Positions 1 to 9,992 of a stretch of 64,000 nt of DNA are shown here, piece after piece. The notes below the pieces were generated by a model that made no database searches, was not told the origin of the DNA, and saw only the letters and a list, made by a program, of their open reading frames with translations. Both the position numbers and the translations under genes were made by a program. Source of the stretch: Pomphorhynchus laevis (lineage: Eukaryota > Acanthocephala > Palaeacanthocephala > Echinorhynchida > Pomphorhynchidae); NCBI GenBank assembly GCA_012934845.2, contig WNNJ02002413.1:150644-214643 (forward strand). Reading direction: 5' to 3'. Position 1 is the stretch's first letter; every line of letters begins with the position of its first letter.

Positions 1-700
1 ATTTAATATAAATATAAAATAAACAAAACATAATAATGCTAAATCAAAATTTATTAATTAAATAATAAAATTAATAATTATTTAAAGATTTTTTATAATT
101 TAAACCAAGTTTAAAAAAATGAAATTTAAAATCAACGTCATTTTCATGAATTGACTAATAAATAACAGACGTTTTATCAGAATAAGAATTAGAGGTCATC
201 AGGAGGAACTGCTATGCTATTAGGTTTCGGCCTCTAACTCCTCGACCTAACATAGCAGCGGGCCCAAATACATGCTAATGATGTATTTCCTCTGATAAAA
301 CTATCTAGTATTTTATTCTGAATACAAAGTATATTATTTATTATCCATCCATAAAAATTTGCCACTTAAGAGTTTAAATTTATTCTTTATATTATTGTGT
401 TGATTTATATATTTTACTATTTTCTGTTTGATAGTATAAGATTTTATATAATTTTTATTTATATAAAGTTAAAAGTTTAATTCCAAATTAATTGATGTTA
501 ATTTAATTTTCAACTTTAGTGTCCCTTATTATAATAAAAAGTATATTATTTATTATTTATAAAAATTTTCCGTTTATGATTTTAAATTCATTTATTATAA
601 TATTGTGTTGACTTATATATTTTACTATTTTCTGTTTGATGTTATTCATGTTTTATAATAATTACTTAAAAAATTTCACTTCCCTTTTAATATTACTAGT
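1..700 (-). mobile_element. Penelope-like element, 3' ends of two copies
   Basis: Read on the minus strand, 334-440 encodes the end of a reverse transcriptase (ending KFLWMDNK and a stop), followed by a 3' untranslated region with a conserved folded module (196-297) and an AT-rich tail running off the left edge. A second, shorter copy of the same C-terminus lies at 540-650. The same protein end recurs at 10.2, 47.0 and 52.6 kb. Family assignment rests on longer copies that show the motif DFSTLYTN, a GVPMGG block and FRYIDD, which resemble PLE reverse transcriptases. This is an old, broken copy. Confidence 0.75.
196..297 (-). ncRNA. Conserved pseudoknotted 3'-UTR module of the PLE family
   Basis: On the minus strand the order is: hairpin with AAATACAT/ATGTATTT arms and a 7-nt loop, GGCCC block, CTGCTATG, a TTAGGTC-GAGGA segment, TTAGAGGCC, GAAAC, CATAGCAG, TTCCTC, CTGATGA, CCTCTAA. 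CTGCTATG pairs with CATAGCAG, TTAGGT with ACCTAA, GAGGA with TCCTC, TTAGAGG with CCTCTAA, and the GGCCC block with GGCC. These helices interleave, so the fold is a multiple pseudoknot. More or less complete copies occur at 4925-5015, 10065-10164, 31015-31100, 32467-32545, 38615-38710, 39205-39290, 46876-46977 and 55610-55715, and partial ones at 4450-4500 and 52487-52545. Function is unknown; it may be a ribozyme or a reverse-transcription start signal. Confidence 0.6.
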
Positions 701-1165
701 AAATGAATCAAAATATTCATTTTGATTCATATACTATGATAAAATGACATAATTGTCTGTATTTTACCTTAATAAAGTCAACTATAAATCATCTAACTTG
801 TATTGGATGATTATTATCTTTCCAATTTTATGATGTTGTCCTTAAATGAGTGATGTGATTAAATTATTAATTATTTAATTATTACTATTAATTTATATTT
901 ATAATGTTTGTTCAATTGTACTAGGATTTTACAAATGTGTTTTATTTTCATATGTTTCTACAAATGAACATATCAATTTTAATTTTAAGTTGATATACCT
1001 GTGTAGTCATTTTTAACATTGAAATTTTGATTTCTATTTTATTCTGATCTCTACTTTAATCCTACCTAGAAGCCAACAACAGTACACTAGATTGATTGTC
1101 TGTATTTTACATGAATTACTATAATTATTACTAATTATATAAATTATTATTATTAATTTATATAT
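700..1165. other. AT-rich stretch with no recognisable feature
   Basis: Apart from short poly-A and poly-T runs I see no open frame, repeat arm or splice-flanked island here. Confidence 0.5.
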
Positions 1166-1840
1166 TATACATTGTCAGTGCGGCATGTAAAACTCGCTTG
1201 CACACTCGCTCTCATGTCCTCTAGGCAGACTACTATCTATTCGACATGATATGGTACGGGATCTCCTAGCCAATACACTTACCGAAATATAATCATCTAT
1301 ACAGATTGAACCCATTCTTAGGCCCGTTCCCGCACATGCCACATTTGAGCAGCAGATTACTACCGACAGAGAAGCGAGATTAGATATTTCATGTGATGGA
1401 CTATTTGGTGATAGGACGGAGCGCACGCTAATCGATGTTTGCATTTTTAATGCGTTCGCGCCATCCAACTCTTCAAGGAATCCTTAATCATGTTTTAAAT
1501 ATCACGAATGCCGCAAAAAAGGATAAATATATCGAACGAATAATATAAATCGAACGTGCATCCTTCATTCCTGCCATACTTTCAAACTCCGGCGGTGCTA
1601 GCAAGCAAACTGAGACCTTCTTAAAATGGATTACAAAAATTAAGTCTGAAAGAACAGAGACAAGATATCCGGACGTTATATCAACATTACGTTCTAGAAT
1701 AGGAATCCATCTTGCAAGGATGATATCGCGATGCATTAGAGGATCGAGATCCGCATTTCATCGTTCAGTGGGTCTTCCATCAAGTCACATGGAAGCTCCA
1801 AAATGATGTTTTACTTTTAACTCACATGTTGCCCATTAGA
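1166..1840 (+). pseudogene. LINE-type retroelement, C-terminal nuclease-like domain relic
   Basis: Plus-strand translation, allowing for decay, gives in order: a C-x-C-G...H...C-P-x-G knuckle (about 1170-1215), SIRHDMVRDLLANTLTEI, EPILRPVPAHATFEQQ, EARLDISCDGLF, TLIDVCIFNAFAPSN, then ASFIPAILSNSGGASK and a final SRCIRGSRSAFH. I recognise this order from the C-terminal region of invertebrate retroelement polyproteins. The RLD...(D)V-x-(F)N pattern looks like a PD-(D/E)XK restriction-like nuclease core, with C where K is expected (inference). In-frame stops follow CGM, LTEI and FAPSNSSRNP, and the frame shifts once near 1490-1550. Base composition is much less AT-rich than the flanks. Confidence 0.65.
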
Positions 1841-1906
1841 GGATATTTTACGATTACGTGTTTTATAATAAATCATAATTAATTAAAAAATATTAATTTA
1901 TATATA

Positions 1907-2010
1907 CCTGTGTCAGCTACTGATCCAATACCTGTGTCAGCTACTGATCCAATACCTGTGTAAGCTACTGATCCAATACCTGTTAAACGTAGGTATTGGA
2001 TCAGTAGCAG
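1907..2010. repeat. 24-bp tandem repeat x3 plus inverted fourth copy
   Basis: A 24-bp unit starting CCTGTGTCAGCTACTGATCC is repeated at 1907, 1931 and 1955. An inverted copy of about 18 bp (GGTATTGGATCAGTAGC) follows at about 1990-2007. Confidence 0.8.
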
Positions 2011-2039
2011 ATAAGGTCCACTAATACTGAAATGTAGCG

Positions 2040-2960
2040 TACTGCTGTTAACTTATAGATAGGATTAAAGTAGAGTGCAGAATAAAAGTCATCATAATTT
2101 CAATGATATCAATTTTAATTTAACAGGCGATCCTCGACTAAATCCGCGAAAATCTGTATTTATCAATTCATTTCTCGGTAAAGAAACGATTTTTTTCTCG
2201 GTAAACCTACGAATTTATTTGCAACTTAGCGCATTTCTCGGAAAAGAAATAACGTGTGAATACAGAGCTTTCGCAGACACCAGTGATGACCTAAGTTGCT
2301 TGCTAATGTTCGAGAGCCATCAAACGCCCGTTATTGTGAAGAGTTTCAGTTATTAGATATCATAATAAGCTATATACTGTGTCAATTCCATTTCATAAGG
2401 GACTGTTTATGTATCTTTAAGTAATATATCTATCAGTGTGAAGCGCTTAACCATATTTTCAACTACGCAACGCTTAAGTTCAGGCCGATGGCAAAAATTA
2501 AGACTTTGTGAATATTCAACTCTTTCGCTTACATGCTTTACAAACTGATCCTGAATTCGATATTTTCATCGTCATGTTGAAGTCTGGGATGATAGCAAAA
2601 TAAAAGCTATAATTAGCTCATACGTCGCACGCCTCGCTATGCGACATGGAATGTTAAGATTAGATGCAAAGGCACGAAATCGGCAAAAATATGCTTTCCT
2701 GGATGTTACATGCACGTAGTTCGCATCCGTCGTCATCGAGACATTGTGCAGCCTCGACAAGTAGACAGCCGATTTTTTAACCTTGTTTGAAAAGCGATTA
2801 AACATTATTTGCAATTACCGGCCAACAAAAACCTTTTTACTTTATTCAACGCATAAGCGCGGCGTTAAGAGTGGAAATGCGGCATGCATCCAGGAAACCC
2901 CATCTGGGAACATACCCGTTCTATCTGGATGCGTCGCATAAAAATATAGTTCACATGTCT
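2040..2960 (+). pseudogene. Decayed coding island, origin unknown
   Basis: Less AT-rich than its surroundings. Plus-strand pieces look protein-like: an open frame at 2075-2356, LHALQTDPEFDIFIVMLK near 2535-2590, HVEVWDDSKIKAIISSYVAR and RLDAKARNRQKYAFLDVTC between 2560 and 2725, then CNYRPTKTFLLYSTHKRG near 2810-2860. The pieces lie in more than one frame and are interrupted. I do not recognise the family; an old mobile element is more likely than a host gene. Confidence 0.3.
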
Positions 2961-3267
2961 GACTATATTCGTACATTGCTTTTAACTTTGTGAAAATGTC
3001 TATTAATTAATAGACCTAATGATGGTCTTGTGATATTTTTGTTCACTTTATTTTCGTTAGTGTATTTTAATGTTGTGATTTAATAAACTCGTCTTGTAGA
3101 TATGCATTCTAATATCACACTGTAATATCATAGAAATAATATTTTCAAGAAATTGAAATAAACTGTTAAAATGAAAAATTGTATTAAAATATCATTTTTA
3201 AATAATATTGCTATTTGTAAAATATTAAAAATAAAATGATATTTTATTTATTTATTAAATGAATAAA

Positions 3268-3795
3268 TTTTCAAAATATAAATGCATACGATTTTAGTAC
3301 GCTTTATACAAATCTAGATTTAGTAGATATAAAAGAAGCGTTAGTAAAATTAATTAATCTTTTATTTGGAAAAAGATATACATATATATGTTATAATAAC
3401 TATAACGCCTATCTAACAAAAATTAAACCATCAAGTAAATATAAATATATGGATAAAATTAAATTAATAGAATCCTTAAATATTTTGATAAATCAAAATT
3501 ATTTAAAAGTATCTATATTTAGACAAATATAGATATTATCTATATTATCTATATTTATCTATATTATCTATATTATCTATATTTAGACAAATTAAAGGTG
3601 TTCCAATGGGAGGTTATAATAGCCCAATTATAACTGACTTATTATTAAGCTTAATAGAGTACTGTAGGAGAAGCATTAAATATATTATATACATACCATA
3701 TATTATAAAATATAATACATTAAATAATGAAATTTTATGAATAGCAAGTATTTGTAACGATATTTGTTTTCTTCCAGATCATTTAAATAATTAAT
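3268..3795 (+). mobile_element. Penelope-like element, internally shortened reverse transcriptase copy
   Basis: Begins with the PLE-like motif DFSTLYTNLDLVDIKEALV, continues through the block preceding GVPMGG, and then jumps to the C-terminal IKYNTLNNEIL region, so the centre is missing. A burst of short ATCTATATT-type repeats sits inside the coding part at 3511-3590. A second copy follows directly at 3796, so the two are head-to-tail. Broken fossil. Confidence 0.7.
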
Positions 3796-4500
3796 ATATG
3801 CATATTTTAGTACGCTTTATACAAATCTAGATTTAGTAGATATTAAAGAAGCGTTAGTAAAATTAATTAATCTTATATTAGGAAAAAGATACATATATAT
3901 GTTATAATAACTATAACGCCTATCTAACAAAAATTAAACCATCAAGTAAATATAAATATATGGATAAAATTGAATTAGTAGAATCCTTAAATATTGTAAT
4001 AAATCAAACTTATTTAAAAGTAGGGACATCGATATTTAGACAAGTAAAAGTTGTTCCAATGGGTGGTAATAGTAGCCCAATTATAGCTGACTTGTTTTTA
4101 AGCTTTATAGAATATGAATTTGTTCATAACTGTGTAAAAACTAAATCTAAACAATATAAATATATGAAATATATGTTTCGATACATTGATGATATATGTG
4201 TATTTAATTCTAATAATTTTTATTCAATTAGTGAACAAATTTATCCAGGTAGCCTCATTCTTAATAAAACCAATATTAATGATAAAAAAATAAATATCTT
4301 GATATGAAAATAAAAATAGCATCGAGCAGAAAATAGTAAAATATATAAATCAACACAATAATATAAAGAATAAATTTAAACTCTAAAGTGGCAAATTTTT
4401 ATGGATGGATAATAAATAATATACTTTGTATTAGAATAAGATACTAGATAGTTTTATCAGAGGAAATACATCATTAGCATGTATTTGGCCCCGCTGCTAT
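3796..4500 (+). mobile_element. Penelope-like element, reverse transcriptase and start of 3' module
   Basis: Restarts with the same STLYTNLDLVDIKEALV motif and runs through an open segment (3960-4307) with GGNSSPIIADLFLSF, the catalytic FRYIDDICVFN block and LILNKTNINDK. It then reaches the C-terminal and 3'-UTR signature at 4370-4500, ending inside the pseudoknot module. FRYIDD is the palm-domain aspartate pair of reverse transcriptases. Head-to-tail with the copy before it, as PLEs often are. Confidence 0.75.
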
Positions 4501-4890
4501 GTAATTTAAATTTTTTTAAATTTAAAAAAATTAAATTTAACTTTTTAAATTTAATTAAATTAATTTAATTTAATTAAATTAATTTCGACAAATTGTATAA
4601 TACTAATTAAACCTCTAATTTTCTCATAAAAATTGACTTTTATTTTTAATAATTAAAATTTTAATTTTAAATTTTAACTTATTATTTTAACTTTATTATT
4701 TATATTATTATCTTGATATAAAATCTTATAAATTATATAAAATCTTATAACAATTATTGATAATTATTTATTATCTAATTATTATTTATATTTATAATTG
4801 TTTTATTATTTTTATTTTAAAAATATAATATTTAATGTTTATATTAAATATTTAATGTTTTTATTTAATGTTTTAAGTTTAAATATACAT
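4500..4890. other. Very AT-rich spacer
   Basis: Contains TTTAAATTTAATT-type simple sequence with weak palindromes around 4500-4585. No gene or element boundary is visible. Confidence 0.5.
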
Positions 4891-5110
4891 TGTACGAGAA
4901 TAATATCCTAGATAATCAAATTTTAACTTTGGAAATACGTCATTTGAATGTATTTGGCCCCACTAATATGTTGGGTCGAGGAATAAAGGCTGAAACCTGA
5001 TAACATAGCAGTTACTTCTGATGATCTCTAATCCTTATTAGAGATCATATCAGTTTATAATTCATCTTGATATAAATGATATAAAATCCTATAACAATTA
5101 TTTATTATTA
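4890..5110 (+). mobile_element. PLE 3' end with folded module
   Basis: Carries the element's terminal signature without coding sequence: the hairpin with ATGTATTT, the GGCCCC block, TTGGGTCGAGGAATA, CTGAAACC, CATAGCAG and a degraded CTGATGA, then the AT-rich tail. Stem partners are partly lost. An added near-palindrome, CTCTAATCCTTATTAGAG, lies at 5022-5039. Confidence 0.65.
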
Positions 5111-5283
5111 ATTAATTTTTTATTATTAAATTATTTTACTTTTATTATGCATTATTTTTAATTTGCAATATAAAGATTCAGTTAGTTTATTTAATTTACT
5201 AATTATTTCTAATTAATAAATCAATTAATTAAATAATAAAATATATAATATTTATTAATTAAAATCACAATTTAAAACGTTAC

Positions 5284-5464
5284 CTGATAATTTCATCCAA
5301 AATCCAGATCGTGAAAGACTTGAATCACTTTGAAAGCGTATTACTGCTGGACCTTGGTCGTTTATTATCAAACTTGCATTTGATACAAACAGTGGTTTAG
5401 CTGGACTTGAATTATTTAGTTGAATATTTACAATATCGGGTTGTAGTACTTGAAAGTTAACAGC
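5284..5464 (-). CDS. Exon: second half of a CUB domain (lectin/CUB gene)
   Basis: Minus-strand exon flanked by an acceptor ending TTTTAG and a donor starting GTAACG. It is open in one phase for 60 codons: AVNFQVLQPDIVNIQLN, then PLFVSNASLIIND and a closing VIRFQSDSSLSRSGFWMKL. The (V/I)xFxSDxSxxxxGF pattern is the C-terminal hallmark of extracellular CUB domains. It enters in phase 0, matching the phase 0 end of the exon at 7932-8080, so the two join into one CUB domain, and it leaves in phase 1. No following exon is visible to the left, so the gene probably continues outside the window or has lost its end. Product is probably secreted or cell-surface. Confidence 0.75.
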
Positions 5465-6250
5465 CTAAAATGGTCATTTAACATTTTTCATACTGAAAAA
5501 AAACGTATCAATATTAATATTATAATATTATCAATATTATAAATTTTAATAAATATTCAATATTTATATATATTTAAATTTTATTCAGTGATAAAGTTAA
5601 AGTATTTGTAATTAGTGTGCCACTTTTTGAGTACCGGTTCACTGTGTAACAGAATGCTGGTGCTCAGATTAAAAACTAACTAGTGCTGATTGAAGTAACG
5701 TGCACGATGAAACCATCAAAACTATTATTGTAGCAATGACTGGACAAGTATATCAACTGTAATTATTTTAAATTTCTTTAGTTCTTCAAGTAACTCAAAT
5801 TATATATAAATTACATATATAATAATAAACATAAATATTACATATATCATAACTTAATTCGTGATTCTGGTATATTTTGGTATTATTGTATACAAACATC
5901 GCAATTTCAAAATTTGACTCCCAAAATCTACAATTCATAAAAACGCGGCTAAATGCTATAAACATATCGTATGAGAATTATGGTTTGCGACAACTTATAA
6001 AGCTATATTTTAAAATATAGTTAAAAATGTAGATAAAAATTAGACAATTTAATCTAATTAATTATTATTAATTACATTAAATAATATAAGATATCAAAGA
6101 ATAGAAATGTATAATAACAACGAGTGTGTTAATTTTTGTGCTTGTATTTGATTTTTAAGTTTTAAAAAATATTATTATTTGATTAATTGATTCTTTATTA
6201 AATAAAAGTAAACAAGTTATAAAATACGAACAAGCAACTTTAACAATTAA
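5465..6250. other. Intron-like AT-rich DNA with a small unassigned island
   Basis: Mostly AT-rich. A less AT-rich patch at 5610-5760 has short open frames on both strands (minus strand SSHCYNNSFDGFIVHV), but the splice signals are poor and it does not fit the phase of the neighbouring CUB exons. Confidence 0.35.
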
Positions 6251-6254
6251 AGCA

Positions 6255-6595
6255 TAACTGTATAATAACAACGATTGATAAAGCTAGTAATAACTTTAAA
6301 TGAAAAGGCCACATATACACGTGACTTTTGCTTTATTTATTAAAATCTTATTATTATTTTAACAAAATATAATTTAACAAATTATATTAATCGTCAAATC
6401 AGTGAAACTTTGAAATTACAATTTGATTAATAAACATTATATAATTATAATAACATATAATTTTTAAAAGTAAAAATTATACGATTATAGTTACCCAAAT
6501 TACGTTTTAATTGTTAAATCATCACGTGCATATGTGGCGTTTTCATTTAAAGTTATTACTAGCTTTATTAATAGTTGTTATTATATAGTTATCCT
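6255..6595. repeat. Inverted repeat of a PLE coding fragment
   Basis: About 70 bp at 6255-6322 (plus strand, reading KASNNFK) is repeated in reverse at 6523-6593, where the minus-strand PLE N-terminal segment ends. The spacer of about 200 bp is AT-rich with no coding. Arms are about 90 percent identical. Confidence 0.75.
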
Positions 6596-7140
6596 TTAAT
6601 TTAGTAAGTTCTTTATACATATCTTTATTAATTTTATCTTTCCTTTTATAATTGTTTGTTATTTTCATTTTATTTTTAATTTTATCAAATATATAATCTT
6701 TCCAAATGTTTGTCTTAGATATATTCGAGCTTTCACTATTAATCAGCTTACTAAAGTAATCATTTAAGTTATTATATAACGAATTGTAAATTTTACTTTT
6801 GTCGTTGTTATTATTTAATCTATATTCATACATTTTTGATAGCATTTTCATTAATTCATTGTTTTCAATTAATTCTGGATTATGAGTACATATATGTTCA
6901 ATTATTTTATTAAAACTAAGACTTTTACAATTGCATTATGTTTCCATTATGTTTCTAATATTATTGTTACATATTAATTTCAATTCTTTATTATAATTAC
7001 AAATTTTTCGTCCTAATGGCGGTAACAACTTTAACGTTATTTTAGGAATATATTTACTTAAATCCGATCCTATTATTTCGTTACTTTTAGAATTATTTAA
7101 AAGTCTTATGGTATCCATACATTTATTAATGAATTTTATT
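6540..7140 (-). mobile_element. Penelope-like element, N-terminal region upstream of the reverse transcriptase
   Basis: Minus strand reads MDTIRLLNNS, then ITLKLLPPLGRKICNYNKEL, a lysine/asparagine-rich helical stretch, and finally LTKLKDNYIITTINKASNNF. The LPPxGRKxxNYNK block and the KLKDxxIIxxxxKASNNF block are ones I associate with PLE proteins just before the first reverse-transcriptase motifs. The catalytic part is absent from this locus. Broken fossil. Confidence 0.6.
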
Positions 7141-7930
7141 TTATTTAAAAATAAAAATAAAAGTTATTATGATAAAAATTATTAATGTGATAAATATCAC
7201 AATTGAGAGGAAATTTAATGTACATTTTTTATTTTTAATTGTTATTCTTAACATTTATTGTCCGATCATAGTATTATATATGATATAATATAATACGTTA
7301 TACGTTTTTATAATAAATGTTAATAAATGATATTCTCGTAAATCTCAATTTGTATTTTGCTACTTGTTTTCTCATACGGACTTCAATCACACATTTTTGT
7401 AATTGAAACGCACTTTTAATCTTACTTCCTCGCTTGATTGTGAGATTAACTACTCGGTTGTCAACAGTAAATTTAGCATTTCAAAAATTTAAAATTAAAA
7501 AAAAAATTACATTTAAGCATATGTAAAATTTAAAAAATTGCAAAATTTTTAATTTGTTTAATTATTTAAAAAGCAAAGATTCTGATTATTATCTTAAAGA
7601 GGTTTAAAATTATATTTTGTCTTTTATTCGAAAGTAATTAATAATGATTTATTGATCAAATTACGTAAATTTCAATTCTAAGATCAAATCATTACTGTTC
7701 ATTGACATATAATAAATCTTTATTAGAGTTCGATCAAATTGCAAATAAATTAATCAACTCGTCTTATGGAATTGTGTAATTGACATTTTGAACTAATTTT
7801 TAATTAAATTAAAAAAAATCAAATATTTGACCATGTTATATCTTAGTAGTTAATGTATGCTTAATTTCATAAGTTTAAAGAATGCTATCTCGATAATTTA
7901 CACTTGAAAAAAAACAAAAGCTGACTTTTA
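7140..7930. other. AT-rich intron-like sequence
   Basis: No element or exon recognised. It lies between two exons of the minus-strand lectin/CUB gene, so it is probably intron. Confidence 0.5.
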
Positions 7931-7931
7931 C

Positions 7932-8080
7932 CTCTGTTATCAATACTGTGTTTTCTGCTCTATTGGCGATGCATGTACAATCCACATTTTTGGGATAATC
8001 ATGTGGAAATAAGGTGCTTACAATATGTGCCTGCTTTGCCCGGTATTCAGTCGATTTGCAAATGTCGGAATGCTCGGGAA
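7932..8080 (-). CDS. Exon: first half of a CUB domain (lectin/CUB gene)
   Basis: Minus-strand exon of 149 nt between an acceptor ending CTAATTTTAG and a donor GTAAAAG. Two bases complete a codon, then 49 codons are open: PEHSDICKSTEYRAKQAHIV, STLFPHDYPKNVDCTCIANR, AENTVLITE. The first cysteine, the (S)PxxYPxxxxC turn and the two closely spaced cysteines match the first half of CUB domains as found in secreted invertebrate lectin/CUB proteins. It ends in phase 0 and joins cleanly to 5284-5464. The incoming phase does not match the end of 8231-8311, so one more small exon is expected or that exon ends elsewhere. Confidence 0.75.
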
Positions 8081-8230
8081 CTAAAATTAGCAAAAGCCAC
8101 CTGTTGAAAACATAATTACTGGAATGAAATAGAATGGCTAACAGTATGCGTCTTTTATAGAATCTTCTTTTCTAACGCAAAATAAAATTGGATGTAAACA
8201 AATTATTGCCAATTTGCTTATTGCGCGTAC

Positions 8231-8311
8231 TAATTGGACTTTTTAAGGATAGACACATTGTTTGGCAATCGAGAAATACAAATAATTCGATTTTTCACCA
8301 TTTGCACACAT
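8231..8311 (-). CDS. Exon: middle of a SUEL/galactose-lectin domain
   Basis: Minus strand, acceptor ending TTTTGCAG and a possible donor GTACGC. It completes the split codon left by 11225-11356 (AG+A) and then reads CVQMVKNRIICISRLP, NNVSILKKSN. Together with the preceding exon this gives the YGxxxxxxC...C...(L)xxVS spacing of SUEL-type lectin domains. The phase match supports it, but the donor is not a strong consensus and the last third of the lectin fold (CxGKxxC...FGDPC) was not found. Confidence 0.5.
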
Positions 8312-8312
8312 C

Positions 8313-8750
8313 TGCAAAACATTTATTCCCAACGTACCAACAAAATAAAATATTCCTTGACGGCAATTGGACACCTCTATGTTTTATTTCTTAGCTGGTA
8401 TAACTATCAAAATTACAATCATCTATTAACCATCTATTTTTATTAATTAACTAAATTTTGTAATTTTTAAAATTATTAATTTCATAAGTTCCGACAATTC
8501 TCTTTCTTATAAGATGATAGCATGGAATCATAGAACTTAAACGTTCATAGGTCTGTTTACAACGAAAATTTAAACCGATATAATACATGTGATATACGAA
8601 ATGCGTCCAGATGTTAGATTAAACAACAAATTGATTATTTCAATTTTAATTTATTATTAAAAGCTTAAAATTACACTCTACAATTTTAGTTGATTATTTA
8701 ATTTTGATTTATGAATATAAAATATTTAAAAATATACTATGATAATATTA
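8313..8750. other. AT-rich intron-like sequence
   Basis: Includes a motif ATACGAAATGCGTCCA at about 8594-8609 that recurs inside the palindrome at 41.9 kb, suggesting a remnant of the same small repeat. Nothing else recognised. Confidence 0.4.
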
Positions 8751-8764
8751 TAATTAATATTTTA

Positions 8765-8910
8765 TTCTTTGAGAATGCGAACAAAAGCCGAACAGATCCC
8801 TTTCAGCAACGACAATAATATTTGCATGTCTGCGTAATGCATCTGCTATTACATACGCGAACAGTGTTCAGCAAGATTTCGATAAGAACGGAACGATGAT
8901 TCGGATCTTG
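8765..8910 (-). pseudogene. Short coding relic, unknown family
   Basis: Less AT-rich patch. Minus strand reads FAYVIADALRRHANIIVVA then ERDLFGFCSHSQ, preceded in frame by a stop and IRIIVPFLSKSC. Strong protein-like composition but no splice signals and no family I can name. It lies inside the large intron of the lectin/CUB gene, so a mobile-element remnant is likely. Confidence 0.3.
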
Positions 8911-9236
8911 AGTAACAAATTATAATATTTTTATTATGCACAGACTAAAATTATTGCATATTAAAAAATATATCGCGTAATTAGAGGGTGTGATTATTCT
9001 TATCGTTAACTTTTTCATTAAACTTGAGTAAATATCTTGCTTATAAATAAATATAAACATTTCCTAAATCTTAAATATCAAATTTATTATTAATAATAGC
9101 ATTAATGATAATATTATTATAATTTTTTATATCTTACATTTTATGAATAAACATAATATGCAATTAATATCATAACTTATTATGACATCAATACAATCTA
9201 TGACAATCTATGGCATCAATTATCACGCAATTTTCG

Positions 9237-9690
9237 TTTCTATCTTAAACTATGGTCATGAGCTTTGGGTTTTGACCGAAAGGATAATATCTTGGATACA
9301 GGCGACCGAAATGAAGTTATTTCGCGGTGTGACCTTAGAAATAAGGTTAAGAATTCGGTGAAATCGAAGTAAATTCGCTGCTTATCCACATATTAGAAAG
9401 TTAGTTGAGGTGGCTAGGACACGTCCTGAGGATGTCTAGCGATCACCCTCGTCCGAGAGTTTTCCATGCCGAACTCTCTGGAAACAGACAGGAGGTAGAC
9501 CTCGATATTGGTGGAGAGATCAAATCTTGAAACTGGCCGATGACCGCCTTAGGCTATCTGAAAGATAAATCTAATCTGCCACCCACGATCGCGATGTCTG
9601 GAGTGGTTTGGTTCGTGCACTGCCTCCACGTCCCGACAACCGGACCAGTGGTTGACAGGAAAATTACGACATTAAAATATCAAATTAATA
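9237..9690 (+). pseudogene. LINE 3' coding relic
   Basis: GC-richer block. Decayed plus-strand frames give TYGHELWVLTERILSWIQA, TEMKFLRGVTLRNKVRNS, a region like (R)WLGHVLRM, GGRPRYWWRDQILKLADDRL and DRDVWSGLVRALPPRPDN. The YGxExW...(R)xxExxxLRxxxG...GRPRxxWxDQ...(D)RxxWxxLVxAL order is the C-terminal tail after the reverse transcriptase of endonuclease-type LINEs of the RTE/CR1 kind. Several stops and shifts are present, and the reverse transcriptase itself is missing, as in typical 5'-truncated LINE copies. Confidence 0.7.
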
Positions 9691-9835
9691 ATATTAATTC
9701 TACCATTAAAGTTTTGACGCTAAAATAATCATCTTAAAAATTAGAATAAAGTCCTTATTATGTCGAAATAACTAGCGTATTTTCATATTAAAAATAACGC
9801 ATTTTTACGTCGGTAATTAATTGAATTAAATCAGC

Positions 9836-9961
9836 TAACTGAGTCTACGTATTGTTTTATAATTATAAAATAAACAAAACATAATAATGCTAAATCAAAA
9901 TTTAATAATTAAATAATAAAATTAATAATTGTTTTTAGATTTTCTATAATTTTAATCAAGT

Positions 9962-9992
<31 letters not shown>

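Noticed and set aside
196-297. Classical hammerhead ribozyme in the PLE module
   Set aside because: CTGATGA comes after GAAAC and GGTC comes before it; no circular permutation of the known fold gives this order, and two C residues intervene before GAAA. Kept only as a re-ordered, hypothetical variant.
196-297. HDV-like ribozyme
   Set aside because: GGCCCC and CTGCTATG with their partners give an A-B-A'-B' topology like P1/P2 of HDV, but a P3 hairpin and the catalytic junction could not be placed.
8188-8446. Two plus-strand frames
   Set aside because: They lie antisense to the lectin exon at 8231-8311 and look like random AT-rich translation.
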